Origin: LD21 sp963715785 | GTDB taxonomy: Bacteria; Bacteroidota; Bacteroidia; Bacteroidales; VadinHA17 | Assembly (NCBI GenBank): GCA_963715785.1 | Contig: OY970276.1 | Coordinates: 2,170,001 to 2,234,000 of the forward strand | DNA: 64,000 bases | Reading direction: 5' to 3' | Shown: positions 8,489 to 17,236 of the stretch, in pieces | Numbering within the stretch: the first letter of the stretch is position 1 | Layout of the letters: each line of letters starts with the position of its first letter | Translations under genes and position numbers: made by a program | The notes under the pieces: model-generated | Told to the model about the DNA's origin: nothing | Seen by the model: only the letters and a program-made list of their open reading frames with translations | The model's database searches: none

Positions 8489-10655
8489 ATGTTTACAATA
8501 AAAGAGAAGATTATTGATCTCGGTGACGGAAGGACAATAACCCTTGAGACAGGCAGAATGGCCAGACAGGCTGACGGTTCTGTTTTGTTAAAAATGGGAA
8601 AAACAATGTTGCTGGCAACAGTTGTTTCAGCAAAGGAGGCGAAGGAAGATACAGATTTCATGCCGCTTTCAGTCGAGTATAAAGAAAAATATGCTTCTTC
8701 GGGACGATTTCCCGGTGGCTTCATGAAAAGAGAAGCCAGAGCATCTGATTATGAAATTCTGGTATCAAGACTTGTCGACCGGGTACTCAGACCGCTTTTC
8801 CCCGATGATTATCATGCAGAAACATTTGTAACTATTAACCTGGTTTCTGCCGATATGGATATTATTCCCGATGCCCTCGCGGGTCTCGCAGCATCTGCTG
8901 CTCTTGCAGTTTCTGATATACCATTCAACGGTCCTATCTCTGAAGTCAGGGTCGCCAGAATAAATAAGAAATTTATTGTCAACCCTACTGCTTCGCAGTT
9001 GGAAGAGGCAGATATTGACCTTATGGTTGGAGCAACATATGATAATATAATGATGGTTGAGGGTGAAATGAAGGAAGTCTCTGAAGAGGAGATGCTTGAA
9101 GCCCTTAAGATCGCACATGATGCAATAAAAGTTCACTGCAAGGCGGTGATGGAATTTGCTGAAGAGGTTGGGATCAACCGTTAAGCGTACATACTCCCAT
9201 GAGACAAATGATGAAGAGCTGCGTAAAAAGGTATGGGATGAAACTTATACGAAATGTTATGAGACTGCTAAATCCTGCACAGCTGACAAGCATAAAAGGA
9301 TTGAGACTTTTGAAGCAATAGTGACAGAATTCCTCAGTCAGTATACCGAAGAAAATCCGGTAAATGAAACACTGGTAAAAAGATACTATCATGATGTATT
9401 AAAAGAAGCTTCCAGAAGACTTGTCCTTGATAATGATATCCGTCTTGACGGCAGAAAACTGGATGAGATCAGACAGATTGTATGTGAAATAGACACTCTT
9501 CCTGCTACTCATGGATCAGCTCTCTTCACAAGAGGAGAAACACAGTCGCTTACTACAGTTACATTGGGAACCAAGCTTGATGAGAAGATCATAGACGATG
9601 TCCTTAACAAGGGAACTGAGAAATTCACACTTCATTATAACTTTCCGCCATTCGCAACAGGAGAAGCCAAGGCCTACCGCGGAGTTGGCAGAAGGGAAAT
9701 AGGACATGGAAACCTTGCTCATCGTGCTCTTAAAAACATGATGCCATCAGACGATGAGAATCCATATGCAATAAGGGTTGTATCTGATATTCTTGAATCA
9801 AACGGATCATCATCCATGGCAACAGTTTGTGCCGGAACACTGGCTCTTATGGATGCTGGTGTTAAACTGAAGAAACCTGTGTCGGGGATAGCCATGGGTC
9901 TTATTTCGGATAAAGAAACAAAGAAATATGCTATTCTTTCAGATATCCTTGGCGATGAAGATCATCTTGGAGATATGGACTTTAAAGTGACGGGAACACG
10001 TGATGGGATAACGGCGACACAGATGGATATAAAGGTTGACGGGCTCTCTTTTGAAATACTCACAAAAGCTCTTAACCAGGCAAAAGCAGGGAGACTGCAT
10101 ATTCTTGATATCATGAACCAGACCATAGCAGAACCTCGTCCGGAACTTAAGCCTCATGCTCCAAGGATTGAAATGCTTACTATTCCCAAGGAGATGATAG
10201 GTGCCCTGATTGGTCCGGGTGGAAAGGTTATCCAGGAGATACAGCGTGTTACAGGCGCTACAATAATTGTTGAAGAGATTGAAGGCCATGGAGATGTCAA
10301 TATCTTTGGTGAAAATGCTGAAGTAATTACCGCAGCTCTCGATTGGGTGAAAAAAATTGTAACTGTACCTGAAATCGGTCAGGTTTATAAAGGGAAAGTT
10401 AAGACCATTGTTCAGTTTGGTGCATTCGTGGAAATCCTTCCTAATAAGGACGGACTTGTTCATATTTCGGAAATCGAATGGAGAAAAATTGACAAAGTGG
10501 AAGATGTTCTAAAGGAAGGTCAGGAAATCGAAGTTAAAATTATTGATATTGATCCCAAAACCGGGAAGATAAAACTATCGAGAAAGGAACTTCTTCCACG
10601 ACCTCCGCGTCCGGAGCATGATAAACGAAATCCAGAACAAAATCAGAATAAATAA
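8489..10655 (+). CDS. pnp: Polyribonucleotide nucleotidyltransferase (PNPase; frame broken by one extra base)
   Basis: PNPase degrades RNA 3' to 5' by phosphorolysis. The first frame (8489-9184) has the first RNase PH domain (SGRFPGGFMKRE) and the second frame (to 10655) has the second RNase PH domain, the KH domain (GALIGPGGKVIQEI) and the C-terminal S1 domain (GAFVEILPNKDGLVHISE). Protein continuity is lost at GGG 9170-9172: dropping one G gives EEVGSTVKRTYS and a single 721-residue protein, the expected size. The rpsO-pnp order is conserved in many bacteria. A fault in the sequence is more likely than a real split gene. Confidence 0.92.
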
Positions 10656-10659
10656 TATG

Positions 10660-10686
10660 AGCCGGCTTCTAAAAGCCGGCTTTCTT
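10660..10686 (+). terminator. Rho-independent terminator after pnp
   Basis: AGCCGGCTT pairs with AAGCCGGCT across a short loop, followed by TTCTT; it begins five bases after the pnp stop. Confidence 0.85.
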
Positions 10687-10687
10687 A

Positions 10688-10717
10688 TTGCTGTTTCATT
10701 TCCAATTTATAAATTTG
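10688..10717 (+). promoter_or_regulatory. Promoter for the deoxynucleoside kinase gene
   Basis: TTG at 10688-10690 and TAAATTTG at 10710-10717 are 19 bases apart, fitting the Bacteroidota -33/-7 pattern. The predicted start of transcription lies about 20 bases before the ATG at 10747. Confidence 0.55.
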
Positions 10718-10746
10718 ATTAATCGTAAAATACAACTTGTTCAGGG

Positions 10747-11388
10747 ATGAAGATAAAGTATAACTATGTGGTTATTGAGGGAAATATAGGTGCCGGGAAA
10801 ACTACTCTTGCCAGCAGGATTGCTGAACAATTCAACGCGCAACTGATACTTGAACATTTTGCTGATAACCCATTTCTACCGAAATTCTATGACGATCCTG
10901 AAAAATATTCATTTCCTCTTGAACTTTCATTCCTGGCAAGCAGATACAAACAACTGAAGGAAGAACTGGTCCCGCAGGATCTTTTTAAATCATTCTCTGT
11001 TGCAGATTATTACTTTATGAAGTCATTGGTGTTCGCTGCCTCAACTCTCACAGGTGATGAGTATAATCTTTACAGACAGATATTTTATATTATTTATGGT
11101 TCACTTCCTAAACCGGATATCTATGTCTACCTCCACCTTAGTCCTGAAAGACTACTTGAGAATATTAAGAAGAGGGGACGGAATTATGAGAACTCAATAA
11201 CTATAGAATACCTCAGGAAGATTCAGAATAGCTATTTTTCATTTTTTAAGCAAAACCGGGAAAACAAATATCTTGTTATAGATGTTAACGATATAGATTT
11301 TGTGGCAAACGAGAATCATTATACAAAAATAATTGATGCAATTTTTTTTGATGATTATCCTATTGGCTTCAATAAGGTAATTCTATAG
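10747..11388 (+). CDS. Deoxynucleoside kinase
   Basis: 213 residues of the dNK family, which phosphorylate deoxynucleosides with ATP in nucleotide salvage. The P-loop GNIGAGKTT is at 12-20, an LEHFADNPFLPKFYDDP block (acidic substrate site) near 35-52, and an RGRNYE arginine-rich lid near 138-143. Sequence alone does not settle whether the substrate is deoxyadenosine, deoxyguanosine or thymidine. The gene stands alone, with pnp's terminator before it and a long gap after. Confidence 0.85.
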   Translation: MKIKYNYVVIEGNIGAGKTTLASRIAEQFNAQLILEHFADNPFLPKFYDDPEKYSFPLELSFLASRYKQLKEELVPQDLFKSFSVADYYFMKSLVFAASTLTGDEYNLYRQIFYIIYGSLPKPDIYVYLHLSPERLLENIKKRGRNYENSITIEYLRKIQNSYFSFFKQNRENKYLVIDVNDIDFVANENHYTKIIDAIFFDDYPIGFNKVIL

Positions 11389-11868
11389 TAAATTTTAATG
11401 TTGCAAACAACTCATGCAATACCTTTAGAGGTCAATTATTTTGTTAAAAATATGGTAATAGTGTAACATATTCCCGGAATTATGTAACATTTTGGATATA
11501 TTTTATTGCAACCTTTGCATGGCATTTATCGTATTAAGCATTTTAAATTATACATGCTTCAATAAGTAGAATTCATGGGTATACCTGATGATTTATCAAA
11601 AAAAGAGTTTAAAAACATATTTATGATCTGTGTTGCAAGGATGACAGCCCGCATTATGCCAGGGAATTATCTGAAAGGCATTAATGCATTGTGTATCTTC
11701 AAATTATTATATTAATGACAGGCATCATCCAAAGTCGTATTATTTTGTCCAAATTACTTCGAATGTTACTATTTTATTGTAAATTTGCGTTTAAGTTAAA
11801 ATTATTCAGTTAATTGTTCAATAAGAACTGTAAAACAAAGTATCATAAACAAATAACACTTTTAAATT
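11389..11868 (+). promoter_or_regulatory. 480-base leader region of the TPR lipoprotein gene
   Basis: Two copies of TGTAACAT lie at 11462-11469 and 11483-11490, 21 bases apart (two helical turns), as expected for tandem regulator sites. A TAAATTTG -7 element lies at 11780-11787 without a clear -33 partner; transcription from it would give an 80-base leader for the gene at 11869. A 46-codon open frame (11575-11715, starting MGIPDDLSKKEF) is present but resembles nothing I know and may be chance. Confidence 0.35.
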
Positions 11869-13590
11869 ATGAAAAAATTCAGAAGCTATTTTATCCTTAT
11901 CCTTGCCGCAGCTGTCCTGACAAGTTGCAGCGGTTTGAATAAGATGAAGAAAAACTCCAACTTAGTAAAGTATGAGGTTACTCCAAAAGTTCTTGAAACA
12001 CATGCAGGTGTAGTTAATGTAACAATTAAAGGTACCTTCCCTGCCAAGTACTTTGATAAGAAAACGACTGTTACAGCTACTCCTGTTCTCACTTATGCCG
12101 GAGGCGAAACTGCTTTTGATAAGGTTCAGGTTCTTCAGGGAGAAAGTGTTCAGGCAAATAATAAGGTTATTACTTCAACTGGCGGCGATTTTACATATAC
12201 AGGCTACAATTCCTTACAAGGATGCGATGAGAATGTCGGAACTGGTATTGAGGGTAAAAGCAGTAAGAGGTAAAAAAAGTCTCGATTTTGACCAGGTTAA
12301 AACTTGCTGATGGTGTGATTGCAACTTCAACACTTGTTGAGAAAGATGCCAGTACCATTCTAATGAAAGATAATTATGTAAGAGTTAATCCTGAAAATAA
12401 GGTTGCTGATATTCATTATGCTATAAACAAGGCAGATATGAGCAGCAAAGAACTTAAAAGCTGAAGATATTGCATTGCTTAAAGAATATATCAAATCTGT
12501 TTGCAGCCGATTCGAGCCGTGAACTGAAATCGACTGACGTAAGTTCTTATGCATCTCCTGATGGGACAATGAAAATTAATGCTCCACTCTCAGAGAAAAG
12601 AGGTAAAACAGCTGATAAATTCATAAAGAAAGAATTTGATAAAGTTCCTGCTGCAAAAACTGAAGGATTCTTCAATGAAAAAACAACTGCTGAAGACTGG
12701 GATGGTTTTAAATCAGAAGTTGAAAAATCAAATATCCAGGATAAAGATCTTATCCTTCGTGTTCTCTCAATGTACTCTGATCCTGATGTTCGCGACAAAG
12801 AGATCAAGAATATGAGTTCAGCATTTGAAAAACTTAAAACAGACATCCTTCCAAAACTCAGAAGATCAAAACTGGCTGTAAATGTTGATGTCGTTGGTCG
12901 TACCGATGAGCAGATCCTTGCACAGATGAGATCAGATCCTACAGTTCTTGGTCTTGAAGAAATGCTTCATGCAGCCGCTCTTAAGCACTGATCCGAACGA
13001 ACAGCTTAAATTCTATCAGGAAACTGCCGATAAATTCCCGAAATGTATCCGTGCAAAAAACAACATGGGTTGCACTTATATGACATTAGGCAAGACTGAT
13101 GAAGCAATTGCAGAATTTGAAAAGGCAAAAGCTATTCAGAATAATGACGTCGTTAAGAATAATCTTGGTTTTGGTGCACTGGTAAAAGGTGATGTTAGCT
13201 AAAGCTGAAGATTATTTCAATTCAATGACAGCTGCAACACCTGAATCAAAATACGGTCTTGGTGTTATTGCAATAACCAAAGGTGAATATGACAAAGCAG
13301 TTAATTATTTTGGCACTGAACCAAGTTTCAACCTTGCTCTTGCTGAGTATCTGAAAGGTGATGTAAATAAAGCAAAAACTACACTCGATGGTATGAAGGA
13401 CCTTGGTAAAACCGGGAAACCTTCTTACCTGAAAGCAGTTATTGGAGCTCGTCTTGATGACAGGAATTATATGCTGACCAACCTTCGTGAGGCTATTGGA
13501 GCCAATCCTGAATGGAAAGGTTATGCAAAGACAGACCTTGAGTTTGCCAAGTTCTTTGCTGATGATACTTTTAAGTCCACAGTTCAATAA
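11869..13590 (+). CDS. Tetratricopeptide-repeat lipoprotein (reading frame broken at six places)
   Basis: The start codes for a lipoprotein signal peptide with lipobox LTSC, so the product is probably anchored in the outer membrane facing the periplasm. Protein similarity then hops between frames: extra bases at about 12205, 12299-12302, 12456-12459, 12496-12499, 12983-12984 and 13194. Removing one base at each leaves 1716 bases, coding 571 residues in a single frame. The restored protein has a beta-rich N-terminal part (KYEVTPKVLETHAGVVNVTIKGTF), an OmpA-like central part (TDVSSYASPDG, NVDVVGRTDEQI) and C-terminal TPR helices (AKNNMGCTYMTLGKTDEAIAEF). This is a common Bacteroidota protein of unknown role. 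Six insertions in one gene beside faults in rpsO and pnp suggest poor local sequence, not a pseudogene. Confidence 0.75.
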
Positions 13591-13607
13591 CAAGAATTTA
13601 TAAATAT

Positions 13608-13640
13608 TAAAGAGGGGACCCGAAAGAGCCCCCTTTTTAT
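13608..13640. terminator. Terminator between convergent genes
   Basis: AAAGAGGGG pairs with CCCCTTTTT (one G-T pair), followed by ATTTT. It lies between the convergent TPR lipoprotein and TrmH-type genes; its T-run favours the plus strand, and the A-rich left arm could also serve the minus strand. Confidence 0.65.
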
Positions 13641-13673
13641 TTTAAAATATTTGAACAACCAATAATTTATTTG

Positions 13674-14213
13674 TCAGACTCTCCCTGCATCAACTTTTTT
13701 GTTTACCTCCCATAACACTATCCCTACACTTATTGCTATATTGAATGAGTGCTTTGTCCCGAATTGAGGAATCTCAACACAGAGATCACAAATATTTACA
13801 ATTTCCTGATCCACGCCATTAACTTCATGACCAAAGACAAGGGCATATTTTCTGTCATTATTAATATGTAAATTCTGAAGCTCAACAGATCCCTCCGCCT
13901 GCTCGACGGCAATAATTATGTATCCTTTCTTTTTAAGCTCATTTATTGCGGTTGAAGTTTCTGAAAAGTATTTCCACGCTACCGACTCTGTAGCACCAAG
14001 TGCCGTCTTCTGGATCTCCCTGTGAGGGGGACATGATGTTATACCACACAAATATATTGCCTCGGTAAGAAAAGCATCAGCAGTTCTGAAAATTGATCCG
14101 ACATTGCTCTGACTTCTTACATTATCAAGCACTATGATAAACGGAGATTTTCCAGTTTTTCTGAACTCTTCAATTGTCTTCCTGTTGAGTTCCCGGTTGA
14201 GAAGCTTACGCAT
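13674..14213 (-). CDS. TrmH/SpoU-family RNA 2'-O-ribose methyltransferase
   Basis: 179 residues with the three SPOUT knot motifs: NVGSIFRTADAF near 37-48, FGHEVNGVDQEI near 127-138, and IPQFGTKHSFNIAISVGIVLWE near 148-169. Such enzymes bind S-adenosylmethionine in a knotted fold and methylate a ribose in tRNA or rRNA. It has only a short N-terminal helix in place of an RNA-binding domain, as in TrmL-like and short TrmH forms, so the target nucleotide cannot be named. Convergent with the TPR lipoprotein gene, divergent from sucC. Confidence 0.88.
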   Translation of the reverse strand: MRKLLNRELNRKTIEEFRKTGKSPFIIVLDNVRSQSNVGSIFRTADAFLTEAIYLCGITSCPPHREIQKTALGATESVAWKYFSETSTAINELKKKGYIIIAVEQAEGSVELQNLHINNDRKYALVFGHEVNGVDQEIVNICDLCVEIPQFGTKHSFNIAISVGIVLWEVNKKVDAGRV

Positions 14214-14315
14214 TCTTTTTTATGCGAAAATAACTAATTAATCTCTTAATTGTTGTTATTTTGTGTCCGGCGAATTCCTCGCATGCGGCAGGTTATTTAA
14301 CTTAATCGTAATAAA

Positions 14316-15509
14316 ATGAATGTTCATGAATTTCAGGGTAAGTCTTTACTGAAAGCTTACAACGTTGACATTCAGGAAGGCTTTGTTGCAGAAACTCCTG
14401 AACAGGCTGTTACCATTGCCAAACAGTTGCATGAAAAGTTTGGCAGTGATTTTTTTGTAGTGAAAGCACAGATTCACGCAGGAGGAAGAGGTAAAGGAGG
14501 AGGCGTTAAACTGGCCAGATCAATTGAAGAGGTTGGAAAACTCGCCAGCCAGATGCTTGGAATGCAGCTGATTACACCGCAAACGGGTAAGGAAGGCAAG
14601 AAAGTCAACAAAGTCCTTATTGCCCAGGATGTTTATTTCAAAGGGGAATGCAAGCCGGAAGAATTTTATATTAGCCTTCTGCTGAACAGGGACAAAGGTA
14701 GATATATAGTGGTATATTCTCCGGAAGGAGGGATGTCAATCGAGGAAGTTGCCGAAAAATCACCCGATCGTATCTTTACCGAAGAAATTGATCCAGGTAC
14801 AGGACTGCAGCAGTTTCAGACCCGCAATATTGCATTTAAGCTCGGATTATCGGGAGCGGCATTTAAAAATATGCAGGTATTTCTTCTGGGCCTTTATGAG
14901 ACATTTATTGGATGCGATTGCCAGCTACTTGAGATCAACCCCGTATTAAAAACCAGCAATAACAGAATACTGGCAGTCGATTGCAAGCTGGTTCTCGATG
15001 ATAATGCATTATTCAGACATCCCGATCTTCTTGCCATGAGAGACCTTAATGAAGAAGATCCGATCGATGTCGAAGCCGGTTCATATAATCTGAATTTTGT
15101 TAAACTTGACGGAAATGTGGGTTGCATGGTCAATGGTGCCGGACTCGCCATGGCTACCATGGATATTATTAAACTTTCCGGGGGATCTCCGGCAAATTTC
15201 CTGGACGTTGGAGGAGGCGCAAATCCAAAGACTGTTGAAGCAGGCTTTCGGATAATTCTGAAAGACCCTGCGGTTAAAGCAATATTGATAAATATCTTCG
15301 GCGGAATTGTCAGATGCGACAGGGTTGCCAATGGTGTAGTTGAAGCATATAAGTCGATCGGCGAAATAAGAGTTCCAATAATCGTAAGACTTCAGGGGAC
15401 AAATGCACAGGAAGCCAAAGATATAATTGATAGCTCAGGGCTTCCGGTATTCTCGGCAATCTCCTTCAGCGAAGCTGCTGAGCTGGTAACAAAGGTTTTA
15501 AAACAATAA
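14316..15509 (+). CDS. sucC: Succinyl-CoA synthetase beta subunit
   Basis: The beta subunit of the TCA-cycle enzyme that interconverts succinyl-CoA and succinate with nucleotide phosphorylation. 397 residues; ATP-grasp domain at about 1-235 (HAGGRGKGGGVKLA, LEINPVL) and the CoA-ligase domain after it (DVGGGANPKTVEAGF, NIFGGIVRCDRVANG). sucD is not next to it, unlike in many bacteria: the next gene is an unrelated peptidase-like gene 24 bases downstream. Confidence 0.92.
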   Translation: MNVHEFQGKSLLKAYNVDIQEGFVAETPEQAVTIAKQLHEKFGSDFFVVKAQIHAGGRGKGGGVKLARSIEEVGKLASQMLGMQLITPQTGKEGKKVNKVLIAQDVYFKGECKPEEFYISLLLNRDKGRYIVVYSPEGGMSIEEVAEKSPDRIFTEEIDPGTGLQQFQTRNIAFKLGLSGAAFKNMQVFLLGLYETFIGCDCQLLEINPVLKTSNNRILAVDCKLVLDDNALFRHPDLLAMRDLNEEDPIDVEAGSYNLNFVKLDGNVGCMVNGAGLAMATMDIIKLSGGSPANFLDVGGGANPKTVEAGFRIILKDPAVKAILINIFGGIVRCDRVANGVVEAYKSIGEIRVPIIVRLQGTNAQEAKDIIDSSGLPVFSAISFSEAAELVTKVLKQ

Positions 15510-15532
15510 AACCTCTGGAAAGAGTTTCGGTA

Positions 15533-16225
15533 ATGAATTTCAATAAACCACGTCTTTTTTCCCTGTTGAAAATCTGTTCAATTGTTGCGGTTGCAATAAT
15601 ATTCCTTTGCCTGCTTATTAAGAAAGAAGGGAAGAAATCAACCACAGGCTATTTCAGCAGGCGATGTATCGATTACAGGCAAAAAGATTTTAGCAGAAAG
15701 CTTAATGACAGAATTGTAGATTATTCGGCTGCAGCCAAAAAGAGCGGAATAGCTGTATGTAAAGATGAAAACGACCTGAAAAAGAGAATTTCTGACGGAC
15801 GTCTGGTAAAAGTTAATACCGGTAATAGTTATGTTGTTGCAAGAATGTTATTCAGCTACCCGTATGTTACACGCAACGGTAAAGAACTTATCGATGAGAT
15901 TGCCAGTAGGCTTAGGGATAAATCTTCACAGAAGGGATTAAATGGTGTGCGATTTTATATAACCTCAATGACCAGAAAAACTGATAATATAAAGACTCTG
16001 AGAAGATATAACGGGAATGCTTCTGCAAACAGTCCTCACCTCTATGGGAATGCATTTGATATCAGTTATAAAAGGTTTATTGCCAGGAAATGGATACTGA
16101 CCAATTGTGATAAGAAATTCTTAAAGGAAGCTCTCGCTGAGGTCATATGGCAGTTGCGGGCAGAAAATAAATGTTGGGCTACCTATGAGAAGGTGCAGAA
16201 CTGTTTTCATGTTGTTGCACGCTGA
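15533..16225 (+). CDS. DUF5715 protein, M15-type (D-Ala-D-Ala) metallopeptidase-like
   Basis: 230 residues with one N-terminal membrane segment (about 11-29) that anchors or exports it. Residues 167-176 read SPHLYGNAFD, a full match to the SxHxxGxAxD zinc-binding motif of M15/VanY-type peptidases, with His169 and Asp176 as ligands and a C-terminal His226 (CFHVV) placed like the third ligand. The likely role is cutting peptide stems of peptidoglycan in the periplasm. The family name is recognition; the enzymatic role is inference from the motif. Confidence 0.72.
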   Translation: MNFNKPRLFSLLKICSIVAVAIIFLCLLIKKEGKKSTTGYFSRRCIDYRQKDFSRKLNDRIVDYSAAAKKSGIAVCKDENDLKKRISDGRLVKVNTGNSYVVARMLFSYPYVTRNGKELIDEIASRLRDKSSQKGLNGVRFYITSMTRKTDNIKTLRRYNGNASANSPHLYGNAFDISYKRFIARKWILTNCDKKFLKEALAEVIWQLRAENKCWATYEKVQNCFHVVAR

Positions 16226-16253
16226 TTATTCATATGCTGCGCGCCAATTCCTG

Positions 16254-16448
16254 TTATAATTTTTTGTGCGACTCGTCGCAATAAGGCTTGTTCTGAGATT
16301 TTCCGCAAATGCATAACCTTACTTCATCAGGAGATTCTTCCTTATTTCTCTGAAGATCCTTCAATAAGAAATTGCCTGTGATTTTCAATGGTCCGAAATC
16401 TATAACTTCGACTATTGCCTGTGATTTTTTATCTTTATCGTCTTCCAT
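16254..16448 (-). CDS. Small CDGSH-type iron-sulfur protein
   Basis: With the ATG at 16448 the protein has 64 residues. The C-terminal CxCxxSxxxPxCDxxH pattern (Cys46, Cys48, Cys57, His61) is the 3-Cys/1-His 2Fe-2S site of CDGSH proteins, with CDES replacing the usual CDGS. An earlier ATG at 16493 would add 15 residues and overlap the upstream gene; the later start leaves a 10-base gap and gives the usual family opening, so I prefer it. Together with the upstream gene it forms a two-gene iron-sulfur unit. Function unknown; electron transfer is likely from the family. Confidence 0.75.
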   Translation of the reverse strand: MEDDKDKKSQAIVEVIDFGPLKITGNFLLKDLQRNKEESPDEVRLCICGKSQNKPYCDESHKKL

Positions 16449-16458
16449 ATGTGCATTT

Positions 16459-16974
16459 TTAACCAATAAAGCCGGCTTTCCTGTGCTGACCATCGCAGAA
16501 TGGCATATGGTCGCTCACTCCGCACCGGCAAATTGAGATCATACTATCATGAATAACTTTTTTGTTACCATTATATATAAGGGTAAAGGTGCCCTTTAGA
16601 ACGATCGGCCCGTCGGGCATAATCTTTACCGATACCGGCTGTTCATTTGATTCAGAACTGTCAGAATTCAATAGCTCAGGCCTCCTGAACTTAATATGAT
16701 TTAACTGGTCACTTCCTACAAGCTCATTTTTTGACTCATCATTCCATTTCCAGGCCAGAGCCTCTGTAGGGCATAAATTTACAACTTCAATAATTCTTTC
16801 TGTTGTGGAACCGTCCATATCAACCCATGGTCTCCTGCTCGGATCGAACACTTCAAGCAGCTCTCTGTAGCAGTATGAGGCATGGATGCAAGCTGATGGT
16901 TTCCAATAGACTGTGATATCTTTATTCTTATATCGTCTGCCTCCTGAATATTGGCTATCGTTTCTTTCCATCAC
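16459..16974 (-). CDS. Fusion of a YjdI-type 4Fe-4S mono-cluster domain and a CDGSH domain
   Basis: 171 residues. The first part (about 18-80) is the divergent ferredoxin-like Fer4_19/YjdI domain, with Cys29, Cys35 and Cys68 (CPTEAL). The last part (about 115-170) is a CDGSH domain with Cys149, Cys151, Cys160 and His164 in CRCGxxxxxPFCDGQH. The two domains are joined by a polar linker. It lies directly upstream of the short CDGSH gene, so the pair could supply three clusters. A divergent kinase gene starts 262 bases away. Confidence 0.82.
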   Translation of the reverse strand: MMERNDSQYSGGRRYKNKDITVYWKPSACIHASYCYRELLEVFDPSRRPWVDMDGSTTERIIEVVNLCPTEALAWKWNDESKNELVGSDQLNHIKFRRPELLNSDSSESNEQPVSVKIMPDGPIVLKGTFTLIYNGNKKVIHDSMISICRCGVSDHMPFCDGQHRKAGFIG

Positions 16975-17236
16975 CGCTAAATTTTATTCTTTGATTAATA
17001 TTTTTAAATCTGAAGAAATCATTAATGTGCACCAGGATATTCAGAATTTAACCCTAATAATCAGAGCAAAGAGGAATATTTATTACCAGGCCGCAATTTA
17101 ACATTTTTTATAAACATTCGGATTGAAGTGACACAACGAATATTTATATTTGTGAGATATCATGTTTTAAGTGAGCAAAATTCATTTAATTAGCCGGGGG
17201 TAAAATGAGCCATTTTAATTCATCGGGCAATAAATT

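Noticed and set aside
8330..13194. Programmed frameshifting in rpsO, pnp and the TPR gene
   Set aside because: No common slippery sequence or downstream structure; the shifts hit unrelated genes and are all simple one-base gains.
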